Source: Pseudomonadota bacterium | GTDB lineage: Bacteria > Pseudomonadota > Alphaproteobacteria > Sphingomonadales > Sphingomonadaceae | Length of the DNA stretch: 6,936 bases | Direction of reading: 5' to 3' | Assembly (NCBI GenBank): GCA_963205285.1 | Contig: CAUJJQ010000265.1 | Span: 1 to 6,936, forward strand | Shown: positions 6,275 to 6,936 of the stretch, in pieces | How the letters are laid out: every line of letters starts with the position of its first letter | How positions within the stretch are numbered: the stretch's first letter is position 1 | Notes under the pieces: generated by a model | What the model was told of the DNA's origin: nothing | Seen by the model: the letters and a program-made list of their open reading frames with translations, nothing else | Databases searched by the model: none | Program-made: the position numbers and the translations under genes

Positions 6275-6721
6275 ATGACCGAAAATGCCCTTAGTGCGCG
6301 ATTTTCTCTGCCCTTGCTCGTTGCCGGACAGGCGCAAAAAGAAGTGACATGGAATGAAAGTCTGGCGCTGATTGACGCGTTAATTGCCATGCGGGTCGAA
6401 TCACTTGGCGATAATACACCCCCTGCCGTGCCCGTGCCGGGGCAATGCTGGATCGTCGGCGATTCGCCAATTGGCGTATGGACAGGGGCGGCGGGCAAGG
6501 CCGCCATCGCCACCGTAGGCGGCTGGCGATTCGTCCCAATGCCTTTATTTTCTGCGGCTTGCACCGGATCGAACGGGCAGGTCTGGCGCAAATTGCCCAG
6601 CGGCTGGAGCGCGCTTTCGGTTCCGGCACCACCCAGCGGCGGCGCAACGGTCGATTTGGAATGCCGCGCGGCGCTGGCGGCGGTATTGACCTTGTTGGGC
6701 AAGGCGGGTTTTGCGCCATAA
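6275..6721 (+). CDS. DUF2793 protein, putative GTA/phage accessory spike or fibre component
   Basis: A 148-residue protein with the DUF2793 signature: LPLLVAGQAQKEVTWNESLA (12-31), then PPAVPVPGQCWIVGDSPIGV (49-68) and WTG, and GGWRFVP (82-88). The C-terminus (CRAALAAVLTLLGKAGFAP, 130-148) is a short hydrophobic helix. DUF2793 proteins accompany phage and GTA structural genes. As I recall, the RcGTA head-spike locus (ghsA/ghsB) includes such a domain, but that locus is separate from the main cluster, so a spike role here is inference. No enzyme motif is visible. It starts 19 bases after the g15-type stop and is the last gene of the tail block before a non-coding gap. The domain occupies most of the protein, with no long fibre extension. 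Confidence 0.8.
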   Translation: MTENALSARFSLPLLVAGQAQKEVTWNESLALIDALIAMRVESLGDNTPPAVPVPGQCWIVGDSPIGVWTGAAGKAAIATVGGWRFVPMPLFSAACTGSNGQVWRKLPSGWSALSVPAPPSGGATVDLECRAALAAVLTLLGKAGFAP

Positions 6722-6739
6722 CCAGTAGCTGCAAAATAG

Positions 6740-6757
6740 TGTTGCTTTGTCGCAACA
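6740..6757. other. Inverted repeat after the DUF2793 gene
   Basis: TGTTGC (6740-6745) and GCAACA (6752-6757) can form a 6-bp stem with a 6-base loop, 18 bases after the last tail-gene stop. No T-run follows, so this is at best a weak or Rho-assisted transcription end signal. Confidence 0.35.
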
Positions 6758-6764
6758 ACGGGCA

Positions 6765-6787
6765 ATTGGCGGGTTGCGCGCGCCAAT
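6765..6787. terminator. Possible hairpin terminator or regulatory hairpin
   Basis: ATTGGCG (6765-6771) and CGCCAAT (6781-6787) are perfect inverted complements around a 9-base loop. Its place between the tail genes and the next gene suits a terminator, but there is no T-tract. It could equally be part of the leader of the gene at 6847. Confidence 0.3.
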
Positions 6788-6833
6788 GACTATCGGTAAA
6801 GCCTTCCCCCGAGCGTGAGATCGTTCAGCAATT

Positions 6834-6840
6834 AAGGGGA
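6834..6840 (+). promoter_or_regulatory. Ribosome binding site of the gene at 6847
   Basis: AAGGGGA ends 6 bases before the ATG at 6847. The spacing and strength support this start, and with it the short signal-peptide ORF that is cut by the window edge. Confidence 0.65.
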
Positions 6841-6846
6841 ATACAC

Positions 6847-6936
6847 ATGAGGAAGCTTGCCGTTGCTATGGCACTGGCCTCCACTGCCCTGGCATCGCCC
6901 GCCCTGGCGCGTGACGACGCCTGGTATGTGGGCGTT
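6847..6936 (+). CDS. Secreted or outer-membrane protein, probably OmpA-like, N-terminal fragment
   Basis: Thirty codons are visible before the window ends. The start reads MRKLAVAMALASTALASPAL: a basic n-region (RK), a hydrophobic core and an ALA cleavage site just before R22-D23-D24, i.e. a typical Sec signal peptide. The mature start, DDAWYVGV, resembles the first beta-strand of sphingomonad OmpA-family barrels as I remember them; with only about 9 mature residues the family call is tentative. A strong AAGGGGA ribosome site and a 125-base gap separate it from the tail genes, so it is probably its own transcription unit and an ordinary chromosomal gene flanking the cluster. Any secreted or outer-membrane beta-barrel protein is a valid alternative. 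Confidence 0.6.
   Translation, partial: MRKLAVAMALASTALASPALARDDAWYVGV

Noticed and set aside
6774..6802. TTGCGC ... TAAAGC as a promoter for the gene at 6847
   Set aside because: The spacing is acceptable but the -10 match is poor and it overlaps a hairpin; not strong enough to annotate.
1..6936. Defence system, CRISPR array, tRNA, insertion sequence or att site
   Set aside because: I looked for regularly spaced repeats, cloverleaf-like stems, transposase motifs and terminal repeats, and saw none; nearly the whole window is accounted for by tail genes.

Overview
The window is the distal-tail end of a gene transfer agent (GTA)-type or closely related prophage structural cluster from an alphaproteobacterium, most likely a member of the Sphingomonadales. 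It is GC-rich, and all the genes that can be called lie on the + strand. The order matches the 3' part of the Rhodobacter capsulatus GTA (RcGTA) cluster: g11 tape measure, g12 distal tail protein, g13 hub, g14 NlpC/P60 peptidase and g15 'megatron', followed by a DUF2793 protein. The host assignment rests on the form of the long g12-type protein and on the last gene. Both look like sphingomonad versions to me, but I could not run a search.

Layout. Positions 1-504 are the C-terminal part of a tape-measure protein. Positions 508-2847 encode a 779-residue protein made of a beta-rich N-terminal module, a TIM-barrel-like middle and a C-terminal DUF2460 (TIGR02217) domain. Positions 2844-3659 are the hub (DUF2163 / phage_BR0599), 3656-4066 the NlpC/P60-type peptidase, 4078-6255 a short 725-residue g15-type tail-tip protein, and 6275-6721 a small DUF2793 protein. 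After 125 bases of non-coding sequence with two inverted repeats, a secreted or outer-membrane protein gene starts at 6847 and runs off the window. It is probably a chromosomal OmpA-like gene that marks the end of the cluster.

How the genes work together. By analogy with RcGTA, the tape measure fills the tail tube, the DUF2460 domain forms the distal tail ring, the hub closes it, and the g15 protein builds the tip. The peptidase and the TIM-barrel domain are placed to open or grip the cell envelope during DNA delivery. The DUF2793 protein may be an accessory spike or fibre. The genes are packed with 4-base ATGA overlaps or gaps of 3-19 bases, and no internal terminator or promoter is evident.

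Most notable point. In RcGTA the TIM-barrel domain sits inside the giant g15 protein (about 1300 residues as I recall). Here the g15-type protein lacks it, and a TIM-barrel-like segment of about 360 residues is instead carried in front of the distal tail domain of the g12-type protein. The enzymatic or binding domain therefore appears to sit on a different tail ring. I see no defence system, CRISPR array, tRNA or insertion sequence in the window.
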